A DNA stretch of 64,000 nucleotides, taken from positions 124,001 through 188,000 of the forward strand of contig JAGXGE010000011.1 in assembly GCA_024637015.1 (NCBI GenBank), written 5' to 3'. Of the stretch, positions 45,089 to 54,760 are shown one piece after another. Origin of the DNA: Aequorivita sp. GTDB taxonomy: Bacteria; Bacteroidota; Bacteroidia; Flavobacteriales; Flavobacteriaceae. Positions within the stretch are counted from its first letter, which is position 1; the number at the start of each line of letters is the position of its first letter. Below the pieces are notes generated by a model. The model saw nothing but the letters and a program-made list of their open reading frames with translations, was not told the DNA's origin and did not search any database. The position numbers and the translations under genes were made by a program.

Positions 45089-45955
45089 ATGAAAATAACA
45101 TTTATAGGATTGGGAATTATGGGAAGTAGAATGGCTTCACATTTATTGGAAAATGACGTTCATCTCACAGTCTACAACTGAAGTGAGGAAGCAATGAAAC
45201 CTTTAAAAGAAAAAGGTGCAAAAACAGTAAATTCAATAAACGAAGCGGTGAAAGATGCAGATGTTGTTTTTAGTATGCTTTCCACACCAAAAGCGGTAGA
45301 AGAAGTGTTTTTCGGAAAGAATGGCGCATTAACTTCGATGAAGAAAGATGCTATTTGGGCTGATTGTTCTACTGTAAATCCAACATTCAGTTTAAAGGCT
45401 TTTGAAGAAGCAAAAAAACAAAACATCAAATTTTTGGATACGCCCGTTTCGGGATCTAAACCACAGGCGGAGGCAGCAGAACTGATTTTCTTGGTAGGCG
45501 GCGAAAAAAAAGAAGTTGAAATATTGGAACCCTACTTAAATATGATGAGCAAAAAAGTGTTACATATTGGCGGTACAGGAAAAGGTGCTTCCTTTAAAAT
45601 GATTGTGAATATGATGTTGGCGCAATCGATGCTTATCTTTTCGGAAGCTACTTTGTTAGGGCAAAAATTGGGAATTGAAAAGGAATTCCTATTGGAGACA
45701 ATCCCAAACCTTATTGTTTCAGCACCATTCACAAAGTTTAAAGCGGAAAATATAAAGAAAGATAATTATGATGTTCAATTCCCTTTGGAATGGATGCTAA
45801 AAGATTTGCACTTAGCTTCAATTACTGCCTATGAAAATGGACAACCTTTATATCTTTCCAATCTTGCAAAAGAAATATTTACAGAAGCAAACCGAAATGG
45901 AATGAGTAGAATGGATTTTTCTGCCATTCATAAATATCTGGAAGAAAAAATGTAA
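45089..45955 (+). pseudogene. 3-hydroxyisobutyrate dehydrogenase-type oxidoreductase with in-frame stop
   Basis: An ATG at 45089 opens the NAD(P)-binding motif FIGLGIMGSRMASHLLEN. Codon 31 is TGA (45179-45181), where the family usually has Arg or another residue in the segment VYN-x-S. The frame then continues without a break for the rest of the enzyme (SEEAMKPLKEKGAK, FLDTPVSGSKPQAEAAEL, and GKGASFKMIVNMMLAQSM with the catalytic Lys) to 45955. A single substitution breaks an otherwise complete gene. It may be a recent pseudogene, a sequence error, or a downstream restart giving a protein without the cofactor loop. Confidence 0.8.
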
Positions 45956-45958
45956 AAA

Positions 45959-46717
45959 TTATAAAGCTGTACTTGTAATTCCGCCATCTACAACTAGGTT
46001 TTGCCCAGTTATATAAGAAGAGTTATCCATTGCAAGGAAAGCAATTACATTTGCCATTTCTTCGGCTTGAGCAACGCGCCCGATTGGAGTATGTTTTAAA
46101 ATGGGGTCTATGCGCTCTTTTTGGCCCAATAATTTTTTTGTAAGAGGTGTTTCAGTAAACCAAGGAGACATGGCATTTACACGAATTCCATCTTTTGCCC
46201 ATTCCGTAGCGAGATTTTTTGTTTGCATAACAAGACCCGCTTTAGACATTCCATAAGGTGATCCGGTTTTGGTGTCTACAACAGCAGAGACAGAAGCTAC
46301 ATTTATAATGGATGCATTTCCGGACTTTTTCAGAAATGGATATAATTTTCGACTTAGCATAAATGGGGCAGTCAAGTTGATTCCAATTATTTTTTGGTAT
46401 TCTTCGTCGGAATATTCCACGGCACTTTTTCGAATATTAATTCCGGCATTGTTTACTAGAATATCCAAAGTTCCCCATCGTTTTTCTACTTCTGAAACAA
46501 TTGCGTCCCGACCTTCCGCTTCAGAAACATCACTTAAAACCCCAAAGACTTTGTGTCCTTCCTTTTGAAGTTCTTTTTCAATAGCAGTAATTTCTTCTTT
46601 ATTTCGAGATGTGAATATTACTTCTGCACCCAAAGCTAAAAATTCCATTAACGTAGCTTTTCCTATTCCTTTTGTACCACCTGTAATTACAGCTTTTTTA
46701 TTTTTTAAATTCCACAT
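45959..46717 (-). CDS. SDR family oxidoreductase
   Basis: The 252-residue protein has the cofactor motif [23 protein letters not shown], the catalytic Ser in NVASVSAV and the YGMSK pair. It ends [10 protein letters not shown] like tropinone-reductase or gluconate-dehydrogenase-type members. The substrate is uncertain. The Arg in FTSRNKEE could favour NADP. It converges on the broken oxidoreductase three bases away. Confidence 0.9.
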   Translation of the reverse strand: MWNLKNKKAVITGGTKGIGKATLMEFLALGAEVIFTSRNKEEITAIEKELQKEGHKVFGVLSDVSEAEGRDAIVSEVEKRWGTLDILVNNAGINIRKSAVEYSDEEYQKIIGINLTAPFMLSRKLYPFLKKSGNASIINVASVSAVVDTKTGSPYGMSKAGLVMQTKNLATEWAKDGIRVNAMSPWFTETPLTKKLLGQKERIDPILKHTPIGRVAQAEEMANVIAFLAMDNSSYITGQNLVVDGGITSTAL

Positions 46718-46821
46718 AGTTCTGAAAATATTCTAAACTTCAAACCCCAAAAAAGAATTTGGAATTTGCCATTTTATTGATAAATAAGTATTTCAACTGT
46801 TCTTAATGTAATATCCATTCT

Positions 46822-47826
46822 CTAGGGAACCAATACCACTCTAAACCTCGCTTTATTATCCATCATTCTTTTAAACGCTTTTTCCACATCATCAAGTTTA
46901 TAGGTTTCAATCATTGGTTTTGTATTGGTCATTACACTAAAATTGAGTGTGTCTTCACTATCAATAGCAGTTCCGCTGGGCCACCCAGAGATTGATTTTC
47001 TTTGTGGTAGTAATTGCATTGGTGAAACTTCTACGGCATCGCCCGTGGCACCAATACAGATCAATTGTCCGTCTATTCCCAATCCATCTACAACTGCGCT
47101 AATAGCATCGGCGTATGGAGCAGTGGCAACTATAAGTTTTGCGCCACCCAACTTTTGAAGTTCTTTTACAGCATCATCCTTTTTAGTATTTATATAATGG
47201 TGTGCGCCCAAATCTTTGGCAAGCTTCTTTTTATCATCAGAGTGGGAGAGGGCTACGGTTCTCATCCCCATTTTGTTTGCATATTGAATGGCAAGATGTC
47301 CCAAACCTCCAATTCCCTGTATGGCAACCAAATCTCCTGGGCGGATATTACTGTTTCGCATGGCATTGTAAACGGTTATTCCAGCACATAAAAGTGGTGC
47401 GGCTTCTTCACTTGATAGTTCTTTTGGAATGCTCGCCAAAGCTTCCTGTGGGGCACACATATATTCAGCATAACCACCATCATAAGAAATTCCGCATACT
47501 TTGGCATTTTCACAATTAATGAAGTTACCTCGTCGGCAAGGTTCGCAGGTGAAGCAGTGTCCACCGTGCCAGCCTACGCCAACTCGTTGGCCTTTTTTCC
47601 AGTTTCTTACGTCTTTACCGACTTTCTCTACAATCCCCACAACTTCATGACCAGGAACTCGCGGATATTCCAAACCAGGAAAACCGCCTTGTTTTACAAA
47701 ATTGTCACTATGACAAATGCCGCAGGCTTCCACTTTTATTAGTACTTCGTTGTCTTTCGGAGTGGGTTTGTCAATATCTACTATTTTAAAGTCTGCGCCT
47801 GCTTCGGGTACTTGTACTGCTTTCAT
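46822..47826 (-). CDS. Zinc-dependent alcohol dehydrogenase
   Basis: The 334-residue protein has the catalytic zinc ligands in ACGICHSDN and GHEVVGIVEKVG. A structural zinc-like loop follows (CFTCEPCRRGNFINCENAKVCG), and then the Rossmann motif IQGIGGLGHLAIQYANKMG. It oxidises alcohols or reduces aldehydes. It lies 104 bases upstream of the SDR gene on the same strand, so they may form a redox unit. Confidence 0.93.
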   Translation of the reverse strand: MKAVQVPEAGADFKIVDIDKPTPKDNEVLIKVEACGICHSDNFVKQGGFPGLEYPRVPGHEVVGIVEKVGKDVRNWKKGQRVGVGWHGGHCFTCEPCRRGNFINCENAKVCGISYDGGYAEYMCAPQEALASIPKELSSEEAAPLLCAGITVYNAMRNSNIRPGDLVAIQGIGGLGHLAIQYANKMGMRTVALSHSDDKKKLAKDLGAHHYINTKKDDAVKELQKLGGAKLIVATAPYADAISAVVDGLGIDGQLICIGATGDAVEVSPMQLLPQRKSISGWPSGTAIDSEDTLNFSVMTNTKPMIETYKLDDVEKAFKRMMDNKARFRVVLVP

Positions 47827-48010
47827 TTCTTTTGTTTTTGGATTTTTTAATGATTTTAAAGGTACTAATTGTGTTTAGGCTTTTGTTTTAAGGGAAAGTT
47901 AAAAGGAAATTACTTTTTGGAAATTTGGTAAAAAATAAAAAGAGGCTACGAAGCCCACACTATACTAAACAATGGGGGGACTTCTGAAAGTTAAGAGTAG
48001 ATAATTGCAA

Positions 48011-49498
48011 TTAAAAAGAAACTTTATTAAAAACAACAGCTCCATTCCCATCGATTACTTCATAAACTCCAAAAGGAGCATCTTCGCCTACAATTAAGAA
48101 GCTTTTATCTTTTTCAAGATAGTTAAGATAAGTATCGTTTTCCGCGAGGTATGAAAATAAAATTCTAAACAAGTTGACATTGGTTTTAAGTTCACCGTCA
48201 AAATGAGGTGCTTCATTATTAGGCCATTTTATGGCGAGCATAGAAGTAAATATAGAATTGATAAGGTCTTGGTCTGTTATTTTCTTATAGCGCTCTGAGG
48301 TAGCGTTCAAGCCAACAAAACCTCCATGATCCGCAACTATTACTATTAATGAATTGGGATCTTCTCGGGTTATTAAAGTAATTATCTCCTGAAGCCAAAC
48401 GTTTGCTTTTCCGATTTTTTCCATATAGGTTTTTCTTTCTTCGTCCTTTCCTTTTGAGTTATTTTTTGAAACTGAAATATGACCGGGAAGTATTTTTTCA
48501 ATAAAGTAAAAATTTGATTGGTTTTTATTTTCCTCAATAGCTCGCTGCATTTGCTTTAGGCTATTTTTTGATAAATCAAACCCTCGCGACAAAAAAGATA
48601 ATTCGTCATAATCTATAGAAGAATAATCATAAGCCATCTTTGGCCTGTTAACAATAAGATAGGAAGACTCAATGATTAAAGAGGTTTTGTAATTGTTGTT
48701 GTTGAAAATTGATAAAACAGCATTATTGTCCGAAATACTTTTGCGCAGTCCGTAAGGTTCTTTTGTATTGGGTTTGGGGTTTTTATAATAGTGGTGATTC
48801 ATGGCAAACAATGAACTGTTGGAAGTTATTGTGTTGGAATAATTGCTTCGGAAGTTGGGATAAATCTTAAAATCATTTTCAGTCAAGAAACTTTCGAACT
48901 CGCTATTGTCAATGTTGTAAGGTTCCTTTTTTAAAATGCTTGGATTGGCATAACCGTCAGGCTGAATAATATAAACATTCGGTTTTTTACTGAAAGTAGC
49001 TTCTGAAATGTCATCGGGAAGTTGCTTCCATTTTGTAGAAAAATTTATATTGTTGCCAATATAAAAACCTAATTGAACTGCAACAATCAGTGCAAGTATA
49101 TATTCCAATATAATCACTTTCCTTAAATGGTTTTTTACTAAAAAGGCAAGTCCAACAGCAAGAACTATAACAAGCAGAATCAACTTTTTTTTAGGTCCTA
49201 CCAAACTGAAGATCATCAATGCAGCAAATCCTGCTAAATTCGAGATGCTCAATAGAAGCATATAGTTTTTGGAAATAAAAGCTGTTTTTTTTGAAAAGAA
49301 CTTTAATAGAATATTTATTGCCACTGGAAGCATTAAAAAGAAGGCAATAAAAAAGAAGAATTGGCTTACTGAATCAACTAGTGTGAAATTTGTATAATAA
49401 TTGTAAAGCAGTGGATATAGACCTGTTGCTACTCCTACTATTAAGGGATTTATTTTAATAAATTCTCTTTTCAAAAAAAAGATTGGTTTGTATTTCAA
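48011..49498 (-). CDS. Membrane-anchored sulfatase-fold transferase/hydrolase
   Basis: The 495-residue protein has about five membrane helices in residues 15-160. An alkaline-phosphatase-fold domain follows: VYIIQPDGYANPSIL with the first metal Asp, NTITSNSSLFAMNHHYY with a likely Thr or Ser nucleophile, and VIVADHGGFVGL with the closing metal Asp-His. It resembles phosphoethanolamine or lipoteichoic-type transferases. It may modify a surface glycolipid or polysaccharide; the donor is not known. It is divergent from dnaK. Confidence 0.78.
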   Translation of the reverse strand: MKYKPIFFLKREFIKINPLIVGVATGLYPLLYNYYTNFTLVDSVSQFFFFIAFFLMLPVAINILLKFFSKKTAFISKNYMLLLSISNLAGFAALMIFSLVGPKKKLILLVIVLAVGLAFLVKNHLRKVIILEYILALIVAVQLGFYIGNNINFSTKWKQLPDDISEATFSKKPNVYIIQPDGYANPSILKKEPYNIDNSEFESFLTENDFKIYPNFRSNYSNTITSNSSLFAMNHHYYKNPKPNTKEPYGLRKSISDNNAVLSIFNNNNYKTSLIIESSYLIVNRPKMAYDYSSIDYDELSFLSRGFDLSKNSLKQMQRAIEENKNQSNFYFIEKILPGHISVSKNNSKGKDEERKTYMEKIGKANVWLQEIITLITREDPNSLIVIVADHGGFVGLNATSERYKKITDQDLINSIFTSMLAIKWPNNEAPHFDGELKTNVNLFRILFSYLAENDTYLNYLEKDKSFLIVGEDAPFGVYEVIDGNGAVVFNKVSF

Positions 49499-49528
49499 AA
49501 CTACTAATTAATTTTTTATCTTAAATAC

Positions 49529-49571
49529 TGACACCATGTCAGCACGCCTTCCGCTGGCACAATCATTGTCT
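49529..49571 (+). promoter_or_regulatory. Sigma-54-like promoter and palindrome before dnaK
   Basis: CTGGCAC (49555-49561), a five-base spacer and TTGTC (49567-49571) follow the sigma-54 consensus CTGGCAC-N5-TTGCW with one mismatch and the right spacing. A palindrome CTGACACCATGTCAG (49529-49543) lies 11 bases upstream and could be an activator site. I find no CIRCE element. The predicted start of transcription is near 49582, giving a leader of about 47 bases. Confidence 0.5.
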
Positions 49572-49628
49572 TATAAAAAGCGTAAATAAAAAATTAAGAA
49601 TCTAAATTAATAATATAACACAATAGAT

Positions 49629-51545
49629 ATGAGTAAAATAATTGGAATCGACTTAGGTACAACCAACTCCTGCGTTGCCGTTATGGAAGGTAGCGAGCCA
49701 ACGGTTATTCCTAACGCCGAAGGAAAAAGAACAACCCCTTCCGTAATTGCATTTGTGGAAGGTGGCGAAATTAAAGTAGGTGATCCTGCAAAACGTCAGG
49801 CCGTTACAAACCCTACAAAGACCATTAGCTCCATAAAAAGATTTATGGGGAACAAATATTCCGAATCAAAATCTGAAGCGGAACACGCAGCATACAAAGT
49901 TGTAAAAGGTGACAACGACACCGCCCGTGTTGACATTGACGGACGTCTGTACACTCCACAGGAATTGAGCGCGATGATTCTTCAGAAAATGAAGAAAACC
50001 GCTGAAGATTACTTGGGTCAGCCAGTAACTCGTGCGGTAATTACCGTTCCTGCATATTTTAATGACAGTCAACGTCACGCAACTAAAGAAGCGGGCGAGA
50101 TTGCTGGACTTAAAGTAGAAAGAATTATTAACGAACCAACCGCAGCAGCACTTGCTTATGGTCTTGACAAAAAAGGTACAGACCAAAAGATTGTAGTTTT
50201 TGACTTTGGTGGTGGTACGCACGACGTTAGTATCCTAGAATTGGGTGATGGCGTTTTTGAAGTACTTGCTACTGATGGTGATACCCACTTGGGAGGTGAT
50301 GATGTTGACCAAAAAATCATTAACTGGTTGGCAGATGAGTTTAAAGCAGAAGAAGATTTTGACCTTCGCAAAGACCCAATGGCACTTCAACGTTTGAAAG
50401 AAGCTGCTGAAAAAGCAAAAATTGAACTTTCTTCGGCTACACAAACAGAAATTAATTTACCTTATATTACAGCTACTGCCAGCGGACCAAAACACTTGGT
50501 AAAAACGTTGACACGCGCCAAGTTTGAGCAATTGATTGAAGATCTTGTAAAAAGAACAATTGCGCCTTGCGAAAAAGCAATGAAAGCTGCTGGATTGAGC
50601 AAAAGCGATATTGATGAAATTATATTGGTAGGTGGTTCCACCCGTATTCCTGCAGTGCAGGAAGCTGTGGAAAAATTCTTCGGAAAAAAACCTAGCAAAG
50701 GTGTAAACCCAGACGAAGTTGTGGCCGTAGGTGCTGCAATACAAGGTGGTGTATTGACTGGAGATGTGAAAGACGTTCTTTTATTAGACGTAACACCACT
50801 TTCCCTTGGTATTGAAACTATGGGTGGTGTAATGACCAAATTGATTGAAGCCAACACAACTATTCCTACCAAGAAAAGCCAGGTATTCTCTACTGCAGCA
50901 GATAATCAACCAAGTGTTGAGATTCACGTATTGCAAGGGGAGCGCCCAATGGCGAATGACAACAAGACAATTGGTCGTTTCCACTTGGATGGTATTCCAC
51001 CAGCACAGCGCGGTACTCCACAGATTGAAGTAACGTTTGATATTGATGCCAACGGTATCATTAAAGTAAGCGCTACCGACAAGGCTACCAACAAATCGCA
51101 AGACATCCGTATTGAGGCTTCTTCTGGATTGACTGAAGATGAAATCAAAAAGATGAAAGCAGATGCAGAAGCAAATGCTGAAAGCGATAAAGCCACGAAA
51201 GAAAAAGCTGAAAAGTTGAACGAAGCTGATGGAATGATCTTCCAAACTGAAAAGCAACTGAAAGAATTTGGTGAAAAATTATCTGACGATAAAAAGAAAC
51301 CAATTGAGGATGCTTTGGAAGAATTGAAAAAAGCGTACGAAACCAAAGAAGTTGAAACCATTCAACCCGCTTTGGATAAAATAAACGAAGCTTGGAAAAC
51401 TGCTTCTGAAGAAATGTACAAAGCCCAAGCAGACCAGCAAGGCGCCCCAACCGGTGATGCCGGAGCAGGACCAGAGCAAGGAAGCACAGGCGGCGGAGCT
51501 GAAAACAGCGACGTTGAGGACGTAGACTTCGAAGAAGTGAAATAA
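49629..51545 (+). CDS. dnaK: Hsp70 chaperone DnaK
   Basis: The 638-residue protein has the ATPase motifs [35 protein letters not shown] and [16 protein letters not shown]. The linker [16 protein letters not shown] leads to a substrate-binding domain ([20 protein letters not shown]-like) and a helical lid. The tail is Gly-rich and acidic, ending [10 protein letters not shown]. It folds proteins with DnaJ and GrpE, neither of which is adjacent. A hairpin terminator follows. GC content is higher than in neighbouring genes, as usual for highly expressed genes. Confidence 0.98.
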   Translation: MSKIIGIDLGTTNSCVAVMEGSEPTVIPNAEGKRTTPSVIAFVEGGEIKVGDPAKRQAVTNPTKTISSIKRFMGNKYSESKSEAEHAAYKVVKGDNDTARVDIDGRLYTPQELSAMILQKMKKTAEDYLGQPVTRAVITVPAYFNDSQRHATKEAGEIAGLKVERIINEPTAAALAYGLDKKGTDQKIVVFDFGGGTHDVSILELGDGVFEVLATDGDTHLGGDDVDQKIINWLADEFKAEEDFDLRKDPMALQRLKEAAEKAKIELSSATQTEINLPYITATASGPKHLVKTLTRAKFEQLIEDLVKRTIAPCEKAMKAAGLSKSDIDEIILVGGSTRIPAVQEAVEKFFGKKPSKGVNPDEVVAVGAAIQGGVLTGDVKDVLLLDVTPLSLGIETMGGVMTKLIEANTTIPTKKSQVFSTAADNQPSVEIHVLQGERPMANDNKTIGRFHLDGIPPAQRGTPQIEVTFDIDANGIIKVSATDKATNKSQDIRIEASSGLTEDEIKKMKADAEANAESDKATKEKAEKLNEADGMIFQTEKQLKEFGEKLSDDKKKPIEDALEELKKAYETKEVETIQPALDKINEAWKTASEEMYKAQADQQGAPTGDAGAGPEQGSTGGGAENSDVEDVDFEEVK

Positions 51546-51567
51546 GCTTCTAAAATAGCTAAATATA

Positions 51568-51600
51568 AAAACCGCAACCTGAAAGGGTTGCGGTTTTTTT
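51568..51600 (+). terminator. Intrinsic terminator after dnaK
   Basis: AAAACCGCAACC (51568-51579) pairs with GGTTGCGGTTTT (51586-51597) around a 6-base loop and runs into T residues. It ends the dnaK transcript. Confidence 0.92.
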
Positions 51601-51623
51601 AATAATCAAATGGGAGGTAAATA

Positions 51624-52139
51624 TTATTTAACCTCTTTTTGAACATAGGCTTGCAACTCGCTTTCGTCCATTTTTAGCAATTTTTCTAGCTGTCTACTTT
51701 TAGTTATTCCTTTCCCTACATTTTCCGAATATATTTTTAGCACACATTTTACACCTGCAAGATTGCCCATAAGCTTATTGCTTTTTTCGGACGGATTTTC
51801 AATGGCGTATTTTGTCCAACCTCCTAAGTATGCAATTAATAAGTCTGGGTTATCTTTAGTTAAGCCTGTTTGGAATTCTCCTAAATCTATTGTTATATCT
51901 GGTGCACCAGTAATCCATTGCAGTAGAAATCCATTTACTTGCTTTCTTTTAGCTGATTGTTGGTTTACAGGTGTGTTTTCTAGCCAAGTAACCGCATTTA
52001 CCACATTGGTTTCATATTTTTTGTAATCTTGGTCATTGTTTAGGGTAATATTTTGGGGTACTTGAAATTCCTGAGCTGACAATAAATTGCTTGTCATTAC
52101 AAAAAAGAGGACAAGGGAAATAGTTTTAATGATTTTCAT
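51624..52139 (-). CDS. Secreted protein of unknown function
   Basis: The 171-residue protein has a signal peptide (TISLVLFFVMTSNLLSA|Q). The mature part is helical, with AVTWLENTPVNQQSAKRKQVNGFLLQWI and LLIAYLGGWTKYAIENP, plus one Cys in GNLAGVKCVLKIYSEN. I do not recognise a family. It is transcribed alone after a 130-base gap from a broken EVE gene. Confidence 0.75.
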   Translation of the reverse strand: MKIIKTISLVLFFVMTSNLLSAQEFQVPQNITLNNDQDYKKYETNVVNAVTWLENTPVNQQSAKRKQVNGFLLQWITGAPDITIDLGEFQTGLTKDNPDLLIAYLGGWTKYAIENPSEKSNKLMGNLAGVKCVLKIYSENVGKGITKSRQLEKLLKMDESELQAYVQKEVK

Positions 52140-52269
52140 AAATAAAAATTAAAGGTTAGTGTTTTTGCTTTGGAAATATAGTAAATAGAATTAAAACCTA
52201 AGCCTAAAAAATTAGATGCAATTAAAGGTTTGTTTTGGCGAGGATTACAACTCAAAAACAGCACCAATC

Positions 52270-52656
52270 CTAGCCCATGGTAAACCCTTGGTGCGACACT
52301 ATTTCTGTTAAGTCTGTTTGCTGATAAAAAGCGAAAACTGGAAAAATAGGGGGCGAAAAAGGACATTCTTCATAAAAAGATTTTACAAAAAACATCCTTG
52401 AAAGTACTGAAATAAATTTGAATTTTTCATCTACTGAAACTTGAAATGCTTCATCATCAATTACTTTTCCCAAGGCGGTGAAATATTGATAAGGTTTTTA
52501 ATCTCCATAGTTCGCTTTGGAAGAATAATAAATTATCCAATCGCCCTTTTTCAATTTGTCAAGTTGTGTGCGTTTGCCGTGACCAGCTTGCGCAAAACCA
52601 CCTTCAATTCCTTTTTGAACGTGATCTTTAGATGCTACAATTATAAAAAATGACAT
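52270..52656 (-). pseudogene. EVE-domain (UPF0310-like) protein, degraded
   Basis: From ATG at 52656 the minus strand reads FFIIVASKDHVQKGIEGGF, then KKGDWIIYYSSKANYGD, which is the start of an EVE domain. A TAA stop then breaks the frame where a Lys codon (AAA) would fit. The same frame goes on with KPYQYFTALGKVIDDEAFQVSVDEKFKF. The final ~35 codons no longer match the family. EVE domains bind modified bases or RNA. This copy is probably dead; its start lies four bases after the upstream hydrolase stop. Confidence 0.7.
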
Positions 52657-52659
52657 CGT

Positions 52660-53658
52660 CTATTCCTTTAAAAAGTTAACAAGCGGACTTATGAATTCTT
52701 GAAAAGCTTCAATATGCGGTAAATGCCCAACATTCGGTATTTCAACCAATTCAGCATTTGGAATGGCATCCCGTGTCTTTTTGCCCAATTCATTATAAAG
52801 TCCCATCGTTTTCCGAACTTCTTCTGAGACTAATGGTTTTCCCAAAGCGGTTCGGTCACGTGTACCAATAATCAAAAGTGTGGGAACTTTAATATTTGGA
52901 AATTCATACACCACGGGTTGGGTGAAAACCATCTCATAAGTTAAAGCTGCATTCCAGGCTATTAAAGGATAATTCTCGTTTAGCGTCCAACCTGCCAAGA
53001 GTTTTACCCACGGTTCATATTCAGGTTTCCAGTTTCCATCGTAATAGCTTTCTTTTTGATATGCTTTTATTTTATCGTAATCTTTTTCAAGTTCGTTTTT
53101 ATACCACCAATCCACAGGTTTGTAGGGCACTTTTAGCTTCCAGTCTTCTAGCCCGATTGGGTTTTCAAGAATCAATTTTTCAGTGGTTTCTGGATACATC
53201 AATGCGAAACGCGTTGCAAGCATTCCGCCCATTGAATGACCAAGAACGGCTACTTTTCTTATTCCCAAACTGTCCAACAAAGTTTTGGTGTTTTCTGCCA
53301 ATTGCTGAAAAGTATATTGAAAATGTTCGGGCTTGGATGATTTTCCAAAACCTATTTGGTCGGGAACTATTAAGCGAAATCCTTCTTTTGTAAGCTGGTT
53401 GATGGTAGTTTGCCAATAAGCTCCATTAAAATTTTTTCCGTGAAGCAAGAGCACATTCTTTCCATTATAATTTTTGGGCATCACATCCATATAACCCATT
53501 TTCAGATTTTGCTGCTGATTTTCTACGTTTATAAAAGAAACTTCAAAAGGGTATGTGTAGTTCTCAAGATTTATTTCTAGTTTCTCAACTTTATTATTTT
53601 GAGACGAAATAACTGTTGAGCAAAGAAGCAATAGAAGGATAGGTAGTATCTTTTTCAT
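52660..53658 (-). CDS. Secreted alpha/beta hydrolase
   Basis: The 332-residue protein has a signal peptide (ILPILLLLLCSTVISSQ). The alpha/beta hydrolase core has the oxyanion stretch VLLLHGKNFNGAYWQ, the nucleophile elbow GHSMGGMLATRFALMYP, and the late Asp and His in LLIIGTRDRTALG and VGHLPHIEAF. It resembles haloperoxidase- or lactonase-like esterases; the substrate is unknown. It is probably co-transcribed with the broken EVE gene. Confidence 0.92.
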   Translation of the reverse strand: MKKILPILLLLLCSTVISSQNNKVEKLEINLENYTYPFEVSFINVENQQQNLKMGYMDVMPKNYNGKNVLLLHGKNFNGAYWQTTINQLTKEGFRLIVPDQIGFGKSSKPEHFQYTFQQLAENTKTLLDSLGIRKVAVLGHSMGGMLATRFALMYPETTEKLILENPIGLEDWKLKVPYKPVDWWYKNELEKDYDKIKAYQKESYYDGNWKPEYEPWVKLLAGWTLNENYPLIAWNAALTYEMVFTQPVVYEFPNIKVPTLLIIGTRDRTALGKPLVSEEVRKTMGLYNELGKKTRDAIPNAELVEIPNVGHLPHIEAFQEFISPLVNFLKE

Positions 53659-53726
53659 AACAATTAAAGATATTTATTTTATATAAAAGTAATTGTTATG
53701 TGAAACAAATAATATTAAGTTTTTTA

Positions 53727-53757
53727 TAAAAAAAGAGCGACCTAAAAAGGTCGCTCC
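53727..53757 (-). terminator. Leftward intrinsic terminator
   Basis: On the minus strand GAGCGACC and GGTCGCTC (53735-53742 and 53749-53756) form a stem with a 6-base loop, followed by a run of T. It ends transcription arriving from the right, after the short frame at 53783-53866. Confidence 0.85.
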
Positions 53758-53782
53758 ATTTAAAAGCTATTTTAACCAAATA

Positions 53783-53866
53783 TTAAGCTTTAAGATCTTT
53801 GGAGTGGGTGGGGGCCACTGGATCCAAAAATCTAGCACAATCTACTAATAATTTTAAAGCTGGCAA
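53783..53866 (-). CDS. Possible 27-residue peptide between two terminators
   Basis: A minus-strand frame opening with TTG at 53866 encodes 27 residues rich in hydrophobic and charged positions, ending FLDPVAPTHSKDLKA and then TAA. It lies between two leftward terminators, so a separate short transcript would contain it. Composition looks protein-like, but the TTG start, small size and lack of a clear promoter make it uncertain. It might instead be a non-coding RNA or the remnant of a larger gene. Confidence 0.25.
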   Translation of the reverse strand: MPALKLLVDCARFLDPVAPTHSKDLKA

Positions 53867-53900
53867 TACATTTTAACGATAAAATATGGTTTTTATCGCA

Positions 53901-53926
53901 TAAAAAAGCGGCCCGTTAAAGGCCGC
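53901..53926 (-). terminator. Leftward intrinsic terminator after the LRR gene
   Basis: On the minus strand GCGGCC and GGCCGC (53921-53926 and 53908-53913) form a stem around a 7-base loop and are followed by a T-run. It lies about 28 bases past the LRR gene stop. Confidence 0.85.
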
Positions 53927-53953
53927 CTGGAAATGAGGAAATATAGAATAGTG

Positions 53954-54667
53954 TTAATCTTCAGATTCGTCCCTCTCCACAGCTATTATGGAATGGGTGG
54001 GTTCAGTATATGGTGAGTTTTCAAATAAGTCTATTTTTGCCCCAGAATTTGACAGCAAAATCACTGAAAAATCATTTGGATTGTTAAAATCATTTTCCGC
54101 TACCATTAGTTGTTTTAGGTTTTGACAATTTGCCAATCCCAATGGTAATGTTCCGTTTAAATTGTTATCAAAAACATTAAAAACTTCAATTTTTTTAAGC
54201 TTTTCAAAGCTTTCAGGAATTGTCCCGCTTAGTTGATTGCTGCTCAAGTGCAATTGCTTCAAGTTTGAAAGATTGCTTAAACTCTCAGGAATACTTCCAT
54301 TTAAGGCTGTCCCGTTGATGGCCAAAACTTCCAATTGTTGAAGATTGCCTAACTCTGCAGGAATGTTTCCAGAAATTGAATTGAAGGAAAGCTCCAGCTT
54401 TTTTAAATTTTCCAACTGTCCCAAAGATGATGGCAATGTTCCGTTCAAGTTATTGAACAACAAATTAATGCCGACTACCTTATTGTTTTCTAAAGCAATT
54501 CCATACCAAGTTTCCACGGGTGCTTCAAGGTTCCATTGATTGTTCCATTCAGGCCCATTGGTAGCTGTATATAGATTTAAAAGAACTTGTTTTTCTTGGT
54601 TGCTCACTTGCGCCAAAACTATAGACGCTATAAACATAAATACGCAGGTTAGTACTGCTTTTTCCAT
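53954..54667 (-). CDS. Secreted leucine-rich-repeat protein
   Basis: The 237-residue protein has a signal peptide (LTCVFMFIASIVLA|Q). An N-cap follows (LLNLYTATNGPEWNNQWNL), and then about five plant-type LRRs with the pattern N-L-x-G-x-I/L-P (NNLNGTLPSSLGQLENLKKL, NSISGNIPAELGNLQQLEVL and further units). The end is acidic (VERDESED) and has no T9SS sorting domain. It is likely periplasmic or surface-associated and binds protein. It has its own terminator. Confidence 0.88.
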   Translation of the reverse strand: MEKAVLTCVFMFIASIVLAQVSNQEKQVLLNLYTATNGPEWNNQWNLEAPVETWYGIALENNKVVGINLLFNNLNGTLPSSLGQLENLKKLELSFNSISGNIPAELGNLQQLEVLAINGTALNGSIPESLSNLSNLKQLHLSSNQLSGTIPESFEKLKKIEVFNVFDNNLNGTLPLGLANCQNLKQLMVAENDFNNPNDFSVILLSNSGAKIDLFENSPYTEPTHSIIAVERDESED

Positions 54668-54760
54668 AGTTGGGTCTATTAGTTGTTAAAGCGTAGTAAA
54701 AGAAAGAAAAAAGAAGTTAAAACACAAAATTATTCGATGAAATGCACAAAAAAGATGGAG

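Noticed and set aside
47827-48010. Regulatory RNA between the alcohol dehydrogenase and sulfatase-fold genes
   Set aside because: I see no stable hairpin with a T-tract and no consensus promoter; nothing can be supported.
49501-49628. CIRCE-type operator before dnaK
   Set aside because: The sequence TTAGCACTC-N9-GAGTGCTAA is not present; the visible palindrome is CTGACA-CCA-TGTCAG.
50784-51257. Long antisense frames opposite dnaK
   Set aside because: They are shadows caused by the codon pattern of a strongly conserved gene; none has a recognisable motif.
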